Shown here piece after piece: positions 45,665 through 56,119 of a stretch of DNA of 64,000 nucleotides (position 1 is the first letter of the stretch; every line of letters starts with the position of its first letter). Location: assembly GCF_018873765.1 (NCBI RefSeq), contig NC_057923.1, forward strand, positions 59,142,593 to 59,206,592, in the 5' to 3' direction. Source of the stretch: Telopea speciosissima. Lineage: Eukaryota; Streptophyta; Magnoliopsida; Proteales; Proteaceae. The translations under genes were made by a program, and so were the position numbers. Below the pieces are notes generated by a model. The model was not told where the DNA came from, made no database searches, and saw only the letters and a list, made by a program, of their open reading frames with translations.

Positions 45665-46577
45665 GGTAGAGTTAGAGTTGGGAGGGAGAGATCCATTTTC
45701 AAAACATTCTTTAACAAAATTGCAGATATCAGCTTCAAGAAAATCCCAATATCGCTGAAAAAAAGCGCCGGGGGGGGGGGGGGGGGGGAGTAACCCATCG
45801 AGTCAGGTGATTTCAATGGGGCCATAGAGAACAGAGCTGATCTAACTTCTTCCATATTCGGGATCTTGTATAGTTGGTCATTTGCAAAATCATCGACCGA
45901 AGGTAAAATCGCTTGAAGCACAATATTGAGCTCAAACTCATCAACACCTTCATGACTTCCTGGAAAATATCTTCTTCCAATTGGGACCAAGTGCCTGATT
46001 GGAGATGTAATTTTAGCATTTTGTTTCGATTCTTCTCTGCATCGTGGTTGTGTGGAAGAAACGGGTGTTCTTATCGCCACAAAGTGCTATGGACTTCTGA
46101 TGCCATAAGGTTTGTTCTCACTGAAAACTCAACCCAGAAGATTATGAAGCTCAGTTTCCCTTTGAGAATTTGCATCCCAAAGTCTTCCTTGAATTTGTTC
46201 TAGCTCCTTGAGATATCTTTCAATTTTTCTGTGAACATTGCCAAAGACATCCCGATTCCAATCTGAGAAAAATGATTTGCATCTCTCTGTTTTGAGGCGA
46301 AAAGTTGTCCTGGCTGACCCTGGTGAAGGTAAAGACCATGCTCTCAAAGCAGCATTTTTACAATCGGGGTGCGGAAACCACATCACTTCAAATCTGCAGG
46401 GGTGAGTACCAGAGCTTTGACCACACTCAGTGGAAAGTGATCAGAACCCACTGTGGAGTGAACCAGAACAGTCGCTTGACTTGCTTCAGTGAAAGGGCTA
46501 CGCCATGCCTAATTAGAAAGAACTCGATCGAGTCTTATTCGGATGTTTGCAGTGCCCTTTCTCATGTTGTTCCAGGT

Positions 46578-47114
46578 TTACACTGGCCCATGTGCTCCAA
46601 TATCTATGAGATTGCATATAACCAACAACTTTTTAAACTGCCGAATGTCATTATACCCTTTTTTATTTCCCCCTTTCTTTTCATGCCAGGCTAGAAAAGA
46701 GTTGAAGTCGCCCACGCACATCCAATTATCATGGTGGTGGTGTCCAAGTGAAATTATTTGATCCCGTACCTGCTGACGAAAACCCTTCACAGGATTACCA
46801 TAAACACATGTTAGAAAGAAAGATGGGCTAAGCTTAGATTTCACCTCAACATCGATAATACGATGATCTGCATAGAGAATGTTCAGTTGATATTGCTGAT
46901 CCCATAGGATGCTTAGGCCACCTGTTGTTCCCACCGGATCGACACAAAAGGAAGAAAACAACTGAAGTCGCCGCGCAATATTAGAGACCTTACTGCTGCT
47001 ACGAGTCTCCATAAGGAAAACAATGTTCGGCCAAGCAGAGTGGGAGAGATGCTTTAAGGATTGAATTGTCAGGGGTCTCCCCAGCCCCTGACATTTCCAA
47101 CTGATGAGCTTCAT
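46578..47114 (-). pseudogene. LINE ORF2 apurinic endonuclease domain
   Basis: The 178-codon open frame starts MKLISWKCQGLGRPLT (family pattern M..I.WN.RGLG.P) and contains IVFLMETRS, GGLSILW and NWMCVGDFN. These are the magnesium-binding and catalytic motifs of the EEP/APE endonuclease at the N terminus of plant L1 ORF2. The frame fails just after FNSFL...DIRQF, so ORF2 is not intact. Asn in the usual WNCRG motif is Lys here. Confidence 0.88.
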
Positions 47115-47129
47115 ATCTGCCCTTGGGGT

Positions 47130-47940
47130 TGATTTCCCCCAACCACCAAGGGGTCATCAATTAAATATTGTTTCTGAGGGGGTGGTAGCTCAGCATCTTC
47201 CATTGAATTTTCTTCCTGGTTGGAATGTGGGACGTTTGGATCCTCCACTGGGGGGCTTCAACTCAGCAGATCGAGTCCTGAGATATGGTTTTCTGTCTTA
47301 CTTCTCTCACTTGCTTCTTCAATCTTGATGGGCCTGAGTTCTGGGTTAGGGGGAAGACTCGAGAGTGTGAGTCCTGGGTTTGATTCTGAGGAAAGGTAGG
47401 GGAGTGGGGTATGCAGCTGTGTGGCTGGGCCAAGGTTGTCTCTTTTTGGCAGGCTTCAATGGGAGGGTCCACTATGGGCTTAACAGTAGGTCTGGGGTGA
47501 ATGGGATAGTTTGTGTAAGTTGATGGGCCTGGGGTTAAGAGTAAAGGTTGAGTGGGTTATGGGTCGGGTAGTTGGGTCAGGCTTAAGTGGGAAAGAACTA
47601 GGTCTGATAAAGTAGTTCCTTCTAGAAGAGGGATGAGAGAGGTGAGGGAATTTGGATGATTGGGAGTCTTATGAAGTTGGGTTTTTATGGTGTCCAGAAG
47701 GTGCAAGGATGATGTGTCAAAGTCTGGGATTGGAGTAATGCTAGACTGATGCGAGACATTGAAGGCTGGGCTGGGGTCCAAATCCCTAATGATTGGATTG
47801 TTGTTGTAACGGTTATTTGCTGGAGAGGACAGGGTGGCAGGCGATAGTGGTGAGGTGATGTCGAAGCAGGGTGGACACGTGTGATACAGGTACTGGAAGG
47901 AAGCCTGCGCGTGGAAGAGGACACTGACATTCTGCTGTCA
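47130..47940 (-). pseudogene. LINE ORF1 C-terminal tail, frame-broken
   Basis: Overlapping short frames (47685-47930, 47557-47781, 47263-47472) encode Ser/Thr/Pro-rich sequence directly upstream of ORF2. This is the position and composition of the ORF1 tail in plant L1 elements. No zinc knuckle was recognised. Confidence 0.5.
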
Positions 47941-47959
47941 TCTTCCTTACGGCAAGTCC

Positions 47960-48950
47960 CCCTTCTATAATGTGAATGCTGGATCGAACTGAGAGGGGGG
48001 AGGTGAATCAGTTCCCTTAAATTTTACAACGTCTTCTGCAAACCACATAGTCGCTTACAGTCTCACCTCGCACCACCAGAATGTGGCCAGGTCTACCAAG
48101 ATTGTAAACCCACTCTGCAAAACAGGGATTAGTCTCCAACAAATAAAAATAGACACAAGACACGATTTACGTGGTTCACCTCACAGTATGTGAAGGCTAC
48201 GTCCACAGAGCAGTACCCCTTAGGGTTTCGTATATGCCCAATACTCAACAATAGTATAATTAGCCGCCCCTATGGCCAGGATACCCTTACCCTGCTTCAA
48301 CCTCTCACCTCAGTGAGGGCAAGGACTATAATCCCCAATATAAACTGGCCTCAGCCTTACGATCAATCAACCCAGTAATCAGATTTCAATCATAAACCCA
48401 ACCCTTAACAGATTACACAGAGACAATGGTTTGTGAACATGTTTACCTTCTCAAAGGAAAACTCCCAACTCCAAACGAATGCTGTGAGATCTTCAACAGG
48501 ATGAATCAAGCACTCGAATCCATTGCTAACGACCAAACCATAGTTATCAAGGCGTCGCCATGGCGTCCAGACTCCTTGGTCGCCTTGGACGACTTGGGCA
48601 CCATGGCGGGCCCCTTGCCGCCATGGAGGTGTCGCCTTGTTTTTTTACCCTCTAAAACGCCATGGTCGCCTTCCCACCTTGATAACTATGGACCAAACTG
48701 ATGTTTTCTGTTGATTTCCTTCGCGCCTATGCTCTCGAATCACGTTGGAATGGTAGAAGATGACTTCTCCTCGATTTCCTTCTTCACTAGGGCTCCAGAG
48801 ATGCGTTTTCGGTCCTTTAACGAGAATATATATACAATTTCAAAAGATAGCCTTCGGACCAATGAATACTGCCTCCACAACCATTTACTGATGACCACTA
48901 CCACCACTGCCAAATCCTTGTTGCCAACAATTACAACACTTCTAAGAGCA
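47960..48950. mobile_element. Insertion nested in LINE ORF1
   Basis: It separates the DUF4283-like start of ORF1 from its tail. It begins near GAACTGAGAGGGGGG and contains ATTTACGTGGTTCACC with GCTACGTCC, words I associate with plant LTR retroelements. Boundaries and class are not certain. A hAT MITE is nested inside it. Confidence 0.4.
48539..48690. mobile_element. hAT-type MITE, 8-bp target duplication
   Basis: Ends are CATAGTTATCAAGG and its inverted copy CCTTGATAACTATG. It is flanked by identical GACCAAAC at 48531-48538 and 48691-48698. Length is 152 bp, and the GC-rich interior has repeated GCCATGG and GTCGCC words. Confidence 0.85.
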
Positions 48951-49238
48951 CTAACATATAACATTAACCACATCTAGGTAATGATTAAAATAGAAAATAA
49001 ACTGGTGAGAATCCAATGGAGTTACCTGAACTCCATACAGAGGGTGCCACACAGCGATTAGGGCTTCCAGAATCGCTTGCTTCCGAAATGGTTTACCGTC
49101 CAGCATTTTGCCTACCAGGATCAGTTCTGCTTGCTTCTCTAACACATCTTCTGTTTCATCGTCCAAAGTCAAGAAATCATCCTCCTCACCTAAGGGCGAG
49201 GAGCACAAAAATTTTTCCCACCTGCTTCTTTGTTTCAT
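48951..49238 (-). pseudogene. LINE ORF1 N-terminal (DUF4283-like) fragment
   Basis: The frame reads WEKFLCSSPLGEEDDFLTLD, ELILVGKMLDGKPFRKQAIL and AVWHPLYGVQV. This matches the pattern VGKLL..KPFN..AF...L...W of the DUF4283 domain in plant L1 ORF1. It is cut off by the nested insertion. Confidence 0.7.
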
Positions 49239-49379
49239 CTTCTGTTTCCCTTGTTATTTGGAGCACTATAATTTTTATGTTGCATAGGTGTTGGTGTAGT
49301 TCACAGCTTCATGTTCCCCCACCCCTTTCTTCATTTCAATTGTTTAGTCGCAAGATATGGTTGTGTTGAAAATTCATCA

Positions 49380-49490
49380 ATGGATTAAACTGGACAAAAA
49401 GTAGCCGCCATTGGGCAACCAATAATGGCTACTGGGCAATGTTCATGTGTCTCGCAAAGACATCAAATCAGCTACATCAAAGATCTTGAC
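49380..49490 (+). pseudogene. NLR N-terminal relic
   Basis: It reads ATG GAT TAA, then in frame TGQKVAAIGQPIMATGQ and HQISYIKDLD. This lines up with residues 1 to about 36 of the intact NLR at 30410 (ASIGHILVGIGQPIAAIGQ, QISYVKNLE). The third codon is a stop and homology ends by about 49490. The preceding leader (49270-49375) matches 13890-14036 and 51365-51492. Confidence 0.8.
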
Positions 49491-49944
49491 GTAGCTGATG
49501 AAATATTGGGGCTTTGTGGACCATATAACTCAGTGTCCCTAGTATGAGATGAAAACCAAATTTCCCCATTTGTGCATGGATGGCTGAAAAATATAAATGT
49601 AACATACATGGGACGTTATATGATTGAATTTGGATTTAACTGTGAACAATTCAAAACATTTTGTAGGTGTTTATGAGTCAGAATTGCCGTATCACCCTCT
49701 CATTTGGCACAACTAAGAATATTGCCAGAGGCGTATCCGCAGTGTGACTCTTTCATCTGTGTAAATCCCACCATTTCATTACCTTATAAGCATTAAAATA
49801 CATATATATCCCCAAAAGTTGCATGATATTAGCTTGCATTGTGGGGGGAAAGTGAAAATAAATGAACCATTACTTAAAACAGTTGCCATGGCCCTTGCCA
49901 GCCACCATCGAAAGGAATTCACATCTTTTGGAATTTCTTACTTC
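49491..49944. other. Spacer between NLR relic and array D
   Basis: AT-rich, no gene seen; the NLR body is absent here. Confidence 0.4.
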
Positions 49945-50640
49945 TTTCTTGAAAGTCTCTTTTTTGTATTTTAGTGCTCCTCATAATTAGGTAAATATCA
50001 TGAATCCATTCTTAAATCTTAGGGCCCTAGTCTCTTCTTGTTGTTTTCCTGGTTTCTTCTTTAAGCTCTATTTCATGTTCACTACTTATTTGTCATTCTC
50101 AAATTTTTTTTTATTAGAGTGCTGAGAGAAAGGAAGACATCTCAGAGCAAGTATTTTTTGGTTTTAGAGCTCCCTCTCCCCATAATCAAGTAAGTATCAT
50201 GCATCTAGTCTTATAGCTTGGGTCCCTGACTTCTTCCTTTTGTTCTAATGGTTTTCTCTTTTTATATATATTTCATTTTTCACTACTATATATTTATCAT
50301 TATCATTAATTTTTTTCAATTAGAGTATTAACAGGAAGGATAACAACTCAGAAGCAATTTTTTTGGACTTAATTAATTGCTTCTTCCCTTAAACGGGCAA
50401 GTGTCCTGCATCTTTTCTTAAAGATTAGGGGCTTTGGCCACTTCTTCTTGTTCTTCTAATTTTTTTTTTCTTTATTCTCTTTCGTCTTTCTATTCATATT
50501 TATAATTCTCAAATTCTTTCTTTATTAGATTGTTGAGAGGAAAGACAACATCTCAGAAGCAAGTGTTTTTTGGGATTCATTGCTCCTCCTTCCTCTAATC
50601 AGGAAGCATCACGTATCTATTTCTTAAAGCTTAGTGGCCT
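49945..50640 (+). repeat. Tandem leader-exon-like array (D)
   Basis: Four units correspond to the last four of array A2, with cores ending at about 49991 (TTAG|GTAAAT), 50190 (TCAA|GTAAGT) and 50398 (damaged). The last one is at about 50532-50602, where the donor has decayed to TCAGGAAGC. It lies 0.9 kb upstream of the intact NLR. Confidence 0.65.
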
Positions 50641-51506
50641 TGGCTTCTTCCTCTTGTTCTTCTGGGAATAATTAATTGGCTTTCATTGTAAAAAATGTAA
50701 AAGAAAAATGTATAACAAAGCAGGTAGCTAAGAATAAAGAAAGAAGCAGAAACAGCAAATCGAAAACTATACAAATAGCCAAAATCAAATTACATTGGAA
50801 TGGGGGTACTGTCCCATGTGAGAATCATTACTCTAGCACCTACCTTTGCAAGTTCATCAGCTGTGGAGTCCAACGATCTTGGACGCCAGTAGAACATGGT
50901 GTTCAATGCTGCCATCCTCGCTCTCACACATCATATTAGATTCAAAAGTCTCCAGTGTTCTCTCATCTTGGCCTCCATCCATCTAATGCCAACTTTTGAA
51001 TTTTCCTCCCCCAATATTGTTTCAGTCACAAAAGCTCTTGTGCAGATCCAGCCCTCAATAAAAAGTTTCTTAGCTCAGCTCCTGCATGTAGAGTGCATTA
51101 TTTCATCTCACCATCTGATCACTTTTATTTCTGTTCCATATAAATACATAATAGCCTTGAACTACTACGGCATGGAAAAGAAACTCTGCTGGTAGAGGGC
51201 TCATTTTGGGTTTCTCATTCTTTTAAGTGATGATTTTCAGAAGGATCCTTTGTTCATGCTTTTCAAGCATGAAAAGGCTTATACATGGGATTTGATGTTA
51301 TATGCTCTATTCAAAAAGCATGTTTAAAACTTATGCAGAATGTGGCATCTTTTTCCTAGTTATGGGCACCCAAAAATTTTATGTTGCATGGGTGTTGGTG
51401 TTGTTCACATCTTCACTAGCCCCCTCTCTCCCTTTCATCATTTCAATTGTTAATTGCCTAGAATTAATTGGTGTTGAAATCATGGCGCGCAGGTGAAAAT
51501 TCGTTG
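50641..51506 (+). other. Leader region of the downstream NLR
   Basis: It is homologous to 13750-14050 in its last 150 nt. An acceptor-like GCGCGCAG ends at 51492, 14 nt before the NLR ATG. The ORFs 50676-51195 and 51302-51496 are not conserved in the other copies. Confidence 0.4.
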
Positions 51507-54500
51507 ATGGATTTCATTGGACAAAGTATATGGGTCCCGTTCAGACGTCAAATCAGCTACGTCAAAAACATTGAAAAAAATTCAGAGAAGCTGAATGAGG
51601 GAGCGGCAGATCTCTATGACAAAAGGGAGGATATAAATAGAGAGATAAACAGAGATGCCATATCAACAATGCCGACAGCTGAATGTCAAGCTTGGCTTCG
51701 GAAGGTGGGAGAGATGGAAAATAAAATCAAAGTCATAGAAACAGAGATCCAACAAAATAAGCATTGCTGCATTGGGGGATTGTGCCCCAACATTTGGTGG
51801 CGAAGGAATCTGGGTAAGAAAATTGTGACTATGATGAATGATGACATTGTTGATCTCTTCAAGGACCACACAATGTTTTCAGGAATATCAAGGTATGTGG
51901 TTGAGCGACCTCCACAGTCAGTTGAGCCAATTCCTGCACCAGCAATGGAAGGCCACAATAATAATAATAATAATACATCATCATCAATTGGTCGTACTGT
52001 CCAGAAGATATTAAGGTGCATAAGGGATGATGATATCCATAAGATTGGCATATGGGGTATGGGTGGAGTTGGTAAGACAACTTCAATGAAGCTCCTAAAC
52101 AATTCAACAGAAATTGCAGGTATGTTCGACATGGTTATTTGGGTAACTGTGTCCAAAGGAGGAGGTATAAGAAAGGTACAAGAGGATATTATAGAGCGTC
52201 TGTCGTTGCCGTTTGATGATGATGAGCCTGTTGAAAGAACCGCCAGGAAAATCTTTCAAAGATTGAGTAATAATAATATGAAGTATTTGCTGCTTCTCGA
52301 TGACTTGTGGGAAAGAATGGATTTGAAAGATATAGGAATCCCCAACCCATGCGAAGAAAATGGATGCAAAATGATAATAACAACTCGTTCCATGGTTGTC
52401 TGTAACAAAATGGAGATAGATAAGGCAATTAAAGTTGAAGTTTTATCTGAAGAAGAGGCATGGAAATTGTTTCGCAAAAAGGTTGGTAACGTTGTGGATT
52501 CATCATCAGAAGATATAAGAGAAATAGCTGCACAGGTCGTAGGAGAATGCAAAGGTTTGCCACTTGCGCTTATTGTAATAGGAGGGTCCTTAAGAAATAA
52601 GAGTGACCTGCGTGAATGGAGAAATGCATTGAAGGAGTTGAGATCAAATAAGTACGAAATTATTGATGATATGGAAGAATCTGTGTTTAAGATATTGAAG
52701 TTCAGTTACGACCAGTTAAAAAGCAACAATATCAAGAACTGTTTTCTATACTGTGCTTTATACCCGGAGGACTATGAGATTCGAGAAAAAGAACTTGTCC
52801 AACGTTGGTTGGCAGAGGGTTTCATTGATGATGGTGGTGATTTAAGGCTGGATGAGGCGTATGATAAAGGGCATGCTATATTAAATTACCTAAAAGATGT
52901 TTCATTGTTGGAAGGAGTAGTAGTTGATCCTTTTGGGAAGCTAGCAGTCAAGATGCGTGATGTGATTAGAGATTTGGCATTAATAATCACATCAGCATCA
53001 TCATTAATGTCTGCTAAATTATTAATGGTACGACATGCAGTAGAGGAGGAGGAGGATGGTAATCATCAGTTCTTGGTTCGAACTAATATAGGAGGAATAC
53101 AAGAGGAGCTCTCAATCTCAAATGAGGAAAATTGGGGACAGTTCCAAAGGATCTCATTGATGGGTAATAATAAATGTCGCATTAATCTTCCTGAGAACCC
53201 CACATCCCTCTTACTTGTGACGCTATTTTTGCAGCATAATAGAAGGTTGACTAAAATTCCAGAATCATTCTTCGAGCATATGCACAATCTACGAGTTTTG
53301 GACCTATCATACACTCATATCAGGGAGTTACCATCTTCTGTTTCCAATTTAGTAAACCTTAGAGGATTATTTCTTCTCAGTTGTCCCTATTTGGTTACTG
53401 TACCATCCCAAATAGGGAATCTTAAAAAACTTCAAGTGCTTCATTTAGGAGGCCGCCATTTGGAGTGCTTACCTATTGAAATTCAGCAGCTTACACTCCT
53501 TAGAAGTCTGCAAGTGTCATTTTATGAAATTCCAAGTGGGAATCGACGACTGATGGTTCCTAATGGGATTATATCAAGGCTCTCTCTGCTTGAAAACTTG
53601 AGCATACGTGCATATGGTGGATATTCAGATTTTGGAGAAAGCATTGTTGAAGAGGTGGGTAGCTTAAAGCAACTAACTCAACTTGAGGTTAAGTTTACAA
53701 CATTAGAAAGTTTTGAGCATTTTCTACGTGAAAGTTATCCATGGAAAAATCAAAGCTTGAAGTCATTTCAGTTCACTTTGCATTGCAGCAATGAGTCTGG
53801 ATACAGTATTTTTTATTATGAAGAAGAAGAAGCATCATCAAATAAGCGATTTTTACAACTGGTAGGAGGTAATTACACGCCAACTGCAATTGCAGAGGTA
53901 CTCCGTAGGGCCAATGGTTTCTATTTAAGAAACAATCACACTTGTCAAGGGCTGTTGGATTTTGGCTTGAAGAACTTAACTCAGCTGAAACGATGTTATG
54001 TTAGTAAATGCAAGATGATGGAGATCATCATCATCAATGGAAATAATGATTTAAGTACTACTTCAACAACAACACCATGTGCAGTTTTACCAAACTTGGA
54101 ATACTTGCAAGTTGAAGAAATGCCAACTATGACGACCATTTGGGAAGGGCCAATGCCACCAGGAAGCTTCAGCCGTTTAGCTTATTTGAGTATCAGTGGT
54201 TGTCCGAACCTGAGAGAGATTTTCACAAGGGGCATACTCCAACAACTTTCAAACCTTGAACAACTTGTTGTCAAAGACTGTGATACCGTCCAAGTAATAA
54301 TAGTGAATGAAGAAGAGGAAGCAGAAGGAGGTCATGATGATGTTGCTCTTTTCCCAAAATTGAAGAATCTCACTCTTGAGAAACTACCCAGACTAGAAAG
54401 GATTTTGAAAACAGTTTCTTTTCATCCCATGGCGCCATCCTTGGAAGTAATAGGAGTTGTAGGGTGTCCAAATCTGAAGAGTCTGCTCCCTTTGAGTTTG

Positions 54501-54644
54501 GGGATGATTCAGCAGCGATCCAGTAGTACTACTTTAAGGATGATTAAGGGAGAAACCCAATGGTGGGAAGCATTGGAATGGGAACATGATCATGAGATCA
54601 AACCACTACTCCAACCTCTTTTTGTGCACTCATCACGGCTGTAA
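51507..54644 (+). CDS. CC-NB-ARC-LRR immune receptor (CNL), intact, MRD variant
   Basis: A paralogue of the gene at 30410, single coding exon, 1,045 aa. The ATG at 51507 (MDFIGQSIWVPFRRQISYV) is preferred. The frame is open 39 nt further up to a TTG, but a splice-acceptor-like GCGCGCAG lies between. CC about 1-110; Asn run (AAT microsatellite) near 150-156. P-loop GMGGVGKTTS at 184-193, kinase-2 LLLLDDLWE at 261-269, RNBS-B CKMIITTRS, GLPLA at 350-354, RNBS-D CFLYCALYPED at 412-422. The ARC2 MHD motif reads MRD (483-485; Arg codon 52956-52958), unlike the paralogue. LRRs start about residue 555 (SLLLVTLFLQ) and end with HSSRL. In known NLRs the MHD His contacts ADP and its loss often causes autoactivity or marks helper or decoy types; which applies here is unknown. 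Confidence 0.92.
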   Translation: MDFIGQSIWVPFRRQISYVKNIEKNSEKLNEGAADLYDKREDINREINRDAISTMPTAECQAWLRKVGEMENKIKVIETEIQQNKHCCIGGLCPNIWWRRNLGKKIVTMMNDDIVDLFKDHTMFSGISRYVVERPPQSVEPIPAPAMEGHNNNNNNTSSSIGRTVQKILRCIRDDDIHKIGIWGMGGVGKTTSMKLLNNSTEIAGMFDMVIWVTVSKGGGIRKVQEDIIERLSLPFDDDEPVERTARKIFQRLSNNNMKYLLLLDDLWERMDLKDIGIPNPCEENGCKMIITTRSMVVCNKMEIDKAIKVEVLSEEEAWKLFRKKVGNVVDSSSEDIREIAAQVVGECKGLPLALIVIGGSLRNKSDLREWRNALKELRSNKYEIIDDMEESVFKILKFSYDQLKSNNIKNCFLYCALYPEDYEIREKELVQRWLAEGFIDDGGDLRLDEAYDKGHAILNYLKDVSLLEGVVVDPFGKLAVKMRDVIRDLALIITSASSLMSAKLLMVRHAVEEEEDGNHQFLVRTNIGGIQEELSISNEENWGQFQRISLMGNNKCRINLPENPTSLLLVTLFLQHNRRLTKIPESFFEHMHNLRVLDLSYTHIRELPSSVSNLVNLRGLFLLSCPYLVTVPSQIGNLKKLQVLHLGGRHLECLPIEIQQLTLLRSLQVSFYEIPSGNRRLMVPNGIISRLSLLENLSIRAYGGYSDFGESIVEEVGSLKQLTQLEVKFTTLESFEHFLRESYPWKNQSLKSFQFTLHCSNESGYSIFYYEEEEASSNKRFLQLVGGNYTPTAIAEVLRRANGFYLRNNHTCQGLLDFGLKNLTQLKRCYVSKCKMMEIIIINGNNDLSTTSTTTPCAVLPNLEYLQVEEMPTMTTIWEGPMPPGSFSRLAYLSISGCPNLREIFTRGILQQLSNLEQLVVKDCDTVQVIIVNEEEEAEGGHDDVALFPKLKNLTLEKLPRLERILKTVSFHPMAPSLEVIGVVGCPNLKSLLPLSLGMIQQRSSSTTLRMIKGETQWWEALEWEHDHEIKPLLQPLFVHSSRL

Positions 54645-55938
54645 GGTTGAACTAATGAGAAGCGCACGATCAGCTTAGTCAATAGGGAGCAGAGGAGAGA
54701 GAGTGTCAGTGGTTGTTGGGGGAAGACCGGAGGTAAGAGGCTGTGAGAAAGAGTTTCCTACTCAGCTGGCATCACAGGGAAACTTTTCCCTTCATTTATT
54801 CTAATTTTATTCAAATGTTATTTGAAAGATTTTTTGTTGGGGGGGGGGGGGGTATTGTAGTTATTAACTCTTTTTTCCTTGATGGTATTCATCTTTTGCA
54901 AACGTTTTTGGTACACTCACAAGATACATATGTCTAGAAGTCTACTTAGTGTGATAGCTAGCATTGGTTTGGTTGTTTATTATTATTATTAGTAATGAAA
55001 TTTTATATCAATTAAGTTAAAGAAGTTTAATTATCAGGGAAATTGCAAGAGATCATCAGATTCAGATCACCCGGATCCAAACAGAGCCTATATTTTCTTC
55101 AATTGCTACTTTAAATAAGAGGTTTGTCTTAATTTACATGAATAATTAAATTCGAGTTAACCTATTCCTTTACCATTTATACAAGAGCACAGAATGTTCT
55201 ATACTTCCACTGAACTCCTAATGTCCTTTTTTTGATGTAATCACATAAATCACACATCAATCCCAAAAGATTAACCGACTTTTAGGACCGTGGAATGGCG
55301 GATATACACAATACACACCACACTCACACACTCGATGTGGGACTAAACACACACACCCCTTTTTTTCTTTTTTGATGAAAGTGTAATCACACAAAAATAA
55401 GCCTTCAATTGTGCTTAACTAAATTCTACTCCTTCCCTCCCATAAAGAGAGTTTTGTTTGAGGTTTTTCATCCTCATAAAATGTTAGTCTCTAGTATATT
55501 CCTCTATTACTTACATACCTCAAACTAATTGGGATAATATTGGAAACAATGTTTGAGTTAGTGGGTAATTAATGCATTAACAACAACCTTATGAAAAAGT
55601 GGTATTTTAAGTCACTCAATTACATTTAACTATGGGGCAGCAACTGCATTTTTTAATCAAGGAAAGAGGAACAAAAAAGAAACAAATATGTACAGAATAT
55701 AAGTTTTCCTTCATGCATAGAGGAGGAAGAGGAGTATCTGACCATGTGATTAGACTTTTGTATCATCATTAACTCTCACTCTTATTGTACAAGGTCAAAA
55801 CTGCCCTCCCCATGCCAATCCGACAATGGTTCCAATGTCTATGATGAGGGGATTCCTCATTCACCATCGCTGGAAGAAAACTTGATCCAATAAGTACTAT
55901 GCCAATTGGTAGATTAAGTATGAATATTGAATGGTTAC
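54645..55938. other. NLR 3' flank and spacer, no gene
   Basis: 54645-54790 is homologous to 14664-14800 (AGCGCACGATCAGCTT). A T-run plus G-run lies at 54839-54852. The remainder is AT-rich without a recognised feature. Confidence 0.5.
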
Positions 55939-56119
55939 TTTGATCCTCTACTACCGAGCTGTCCGGCAGGACCCTACTGCTAAGACACAGCAAGGCTAGG
56001 AATGACCGCCTTACCCCTGCCTGAGTGCCTTGCCCGAGTGGGGGTAAGGCAGGCATTTACCGCCTTGCTGTGTCTTGGCAATAGGGTCCTGCCAAGCAGC
56101 TCGGCAGTAGGGGATCCAA
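55939..56119. mobile_element. Foldback MITE, family 1, third copy
   Basis: The ends TTTGATCCTCTACTACCGAG and the reverse complement at the right are imperfect inverted repeats. The interior CGCCTTACCCCTGCC...GGGGTAAGGC matches the family at 4743 and 25474. This copy lies outside the duplicated blocks. Confidence 0.65.

Larger units (their letters stand above)
42957..49244 (-). mobile_element. L1-type LINE, nearly complete but dead
   Basis: A non-LTR retrotransposon on the minus strand. Its poly-A tail is the T-run at 42957-42970. The 9-bp direct repeat TTTCCCTTG flanks it at 42948-42956 and 49245-49253. In minus-strand order: ORF1 start with a DUF4283-like region (48951-49238), a nested insertion (about 47960-48950), a Ser/Pro-rich ORF1 tail (47130-47940), APE-type endonuclease (46578-47114), reverse transcriptase (about 44630-45664), and a C-terminal region with CWNLWNARNDFIF (43395-43655). 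Stops and frame changes break ORF2. The 5' end lies only a few bases before the ORF1 ATG, so slight 5' truncation is likely. Confidence 0.88.

Noticed and set aside
46305-46761. 129-aa and 72-aa plus-strand ORFs
   Set aside because: They are antisense shadows of the LINE endonuclease region.
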